DNA of 12,149 nucleotides from Actinomycetota bacterium (lineage in GTDB: Bacteria > Actinomycetota > Thermoleophilia > Gaiellales > Gaiellaceae): positions 1-12,149 of the forward strand of contig PMXT01000009.1 of NCBI GenBank assembly GCA_003170995.1. Reading direction: 5' to 3'. Below, in pieces: positions 11,194 through 12,149 of this stretch. Within the stretch, counting starts at the first letter, position 1, and every line of letters starts with the position of its first letter. The position numbers and the translations under genes were made by a program. The notes below the pieces were generated by a model, which ran no database searches, had not been told where the DNA came from, and was given only the letters and a program-made list of their open reading frames with translations.

Positions 11194-12149
11194 ATGGAGA
11201 TGCGCGTTCTCGGCCGAACCGGAGTGCGGGTGAGCCCGCTCTGTCTCGGCGCGATGATGTTTGGCGCTTTCGGCAATCCCGACCACGACGAGTCGATCCA
11301 GACGATCCATCGGGCGCTGGACGCGGGCATCAACTTCATCGACACGGCCGACATCTACTCGCTCGGCGAGTCGGAGGAGATCGTCGGCAAGGCTCTCGCC
11401 GGCGGTAAGCGCGACCGCGTCGTCCTTGCCACCAAGGTGCACGGCACGATGAGCGACGACCTGAACGAGCGAGGCAACTCGCGGCGCTGGATCATGCGCG
11501 AGGTCGAGGCGAGCTTGCGCCGACTGAACACAGACTGGATCGACCTGTACCAGATTCACAGGCCCGACCCCTCCTGCGCAATCGAGGAGACGCTGAGTGC
11601 CCTCACCGACCTCGTCCGGGCCGGCAAGATCCGCTACTTCGGCAGCTCGACCTTCCCGGCGCACGAGATCGTCGAGGCGCAATGGGCTTCGGATAAAAGG
11701 GGTCTCGAACGTTTCGTCTGTGAGCAGCCGCCCTACTCATTACTGGTGCGAGGAGCCGAGATAGGCGTGTTACCCGTCTGCGAGAGCTATGGGATCGGTG
11801 TGATTCCCTGGAGCCCGCTGGCAGGAGGATGGCTGTCGGGCCGCTATCGAAAGAACGTGGAGCTGCCGAGCTCACACCGCGCCTTGCCGGGAGCCAGCAG
11901 CGTCGACCTGTCGCTGCCCGCTAATCAGGCCAAGCTCGACGCCGCGGACAAGCTCGCTGCTCTAGCCGAAGAAGCCGGTCTCTCGCTCGTTCAGATGGCG
12001 CTTGCCTTCGTGCTCGAGCATCCCGCCGTGACGGCGGCGATCATCGGGCCGCGTACGCTGGAGCAACTCGAAGGACAACTTGACGCCGACGACGTCAAGC
12101 TCGACCGGGAACTGCTCGATCGAATCGACGAGATCGTCCCGCCCGGCAC
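11194..12149 (+). CDS. Aldo/keto reductase (NADPH-dependent), 3' end cut by window edge
   Basis: 318 codons from ATG at 11194 to the window edge; the protein is nearly complete, since the family is usually about 310-340 residues. The catalytic tetrad is visible: D50 and Y55 in NFIDTADIY, K81 in VVLATKV and H122 in DLYQIHRPD. The barrel segments GVIPWSPLAGGWLSGRY (202-218) and the cofactor-binding motif IIGPRTLEQL (283-292) also fit. The enzyme reduces aldehydes or ketones with NAD(P)H in the cytoplasm; the substrate cannot be inferred. A second ATG two codons downstream (11200) is an alternative start. No strong ribosome-binding site precedes 11194. A TATAGA box at 11179-11184 lies so close that a very short leader is possible. 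It is divergent from tRNA-Met and no operon partner is visible. Confidence 0.92.
   Translation, partial: MEMRVLGRTGVRVSPLCLGAMMFGAFGNPDHDESIQTIHRALDAGINFIDTADIYSLGESEEIVGKALAGGKRDRVVLATKVHGTMSDDLNERGNSRRWIMREVEASLRRLNTDWIDLYQIHRPDPSCAIEETLSALTDLVRAGKIRYFGSSTFPAHEIVEAQWASDKRGLERFVCEQPPYSLLVRGAEIGVLPVCESYGIGVIPWSPLAGGWLSGRYRKNVELPSSHRALPGASSVDLSLPANQAKLDAADKLAALAEEAGLSLVQMALAFVLEHPAVTAAIIGPRTLEQLEGQLDADDVKLDRELLDRIDEIVPPG

Noticed and set aside
11152..11682. Minus-strand frame of 176 codons opposite the aldo/keto reductase
   Set aside because: Antisense to a gene with a complete catalytic tetrad and cofactor motif.
1..12149. CRISPR array, toxin-antitoxin pair, restriction-modification or phage defence genes
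   Set aside because: No spaced repeats, nuclease, helicase, methyltransferase or recognisable toxin-antitoxin pair was found. The small hydrophobic peptide at 4170 has no visible antitoxin partner.

Overview
The window looks like chromosomal DNA of a high-GC Gram-positive bacterium, most likely an actinobacterium of the Thermoleophilia type (Gaiellales/Solirubrobacterales, common in soil). This rests on recall of protein families (the 4-TM protein at 4337-4975, the His/Cys-rich protein at 750-989, the winged-helix protein at 294-650) and on frequent GTG/TTG starts. No rRNA or other marker is present, so the assignment is an inference.

Layout. 1-216 (-) is the N-terminal part of a single-span membrane protein. 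294-650 (+) is a small winged-helix protein that begins in a short repeated sequence. 750-989 (-) is a His/Cys-rich small protein. 3685-1065 (-) is a two-gene unit: an AI-2E-family transporter followed by a phospholipase D-family enzyme. 3700-4170 has no confident gene but holds a promoter/operator-like palindrome and a leader hairpin in front of a 31-residue single-span membrane peptide (4170-4265, +). That peptide is followed by a 4-TM protein (4337-4975, +). A 70-bp near-perfect inverted repeat (4977-5046) separates the latter from a convergent APC-family permease (6620-5151, -). A 79-bp inverted-repeat element and a 5'-truncated Ig-like protein remnant follow.

The most unusual part is 7563-10477. 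An intact tRNA-Asp(GTC) gene (7638-7563, -) has its first 23 nt, plus one upstream base, repeated exactly at 10355-10378. In both places the repeat is preceded by a related but diverged ORF tail. Between the repeats lies a 2.7-kb insert. It carries three tightly packed + strand genes for exported proteins: a secreted TIM-barrel-like protein, a membrane-anchored Pro/Ala-rich protein and a lipoprotein. Their DNA is less GC-rich than the flanks (hand-counted 60-base samples: 52% at 8521-8580 against 63% at 1561-1620). They have a consensus-like promoter, and the stop codon of the last gene lies inside the repeat. No recombinase is visible. I read this as a tRNA-Asp-associated genomic island carrying an envelope-protein cassette of unknown function.

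The window ends with a tRNA-Met(CAT) gene (11065-10992, -) and a nearly complete aldo/keto reductase (11194 to the edge, +).
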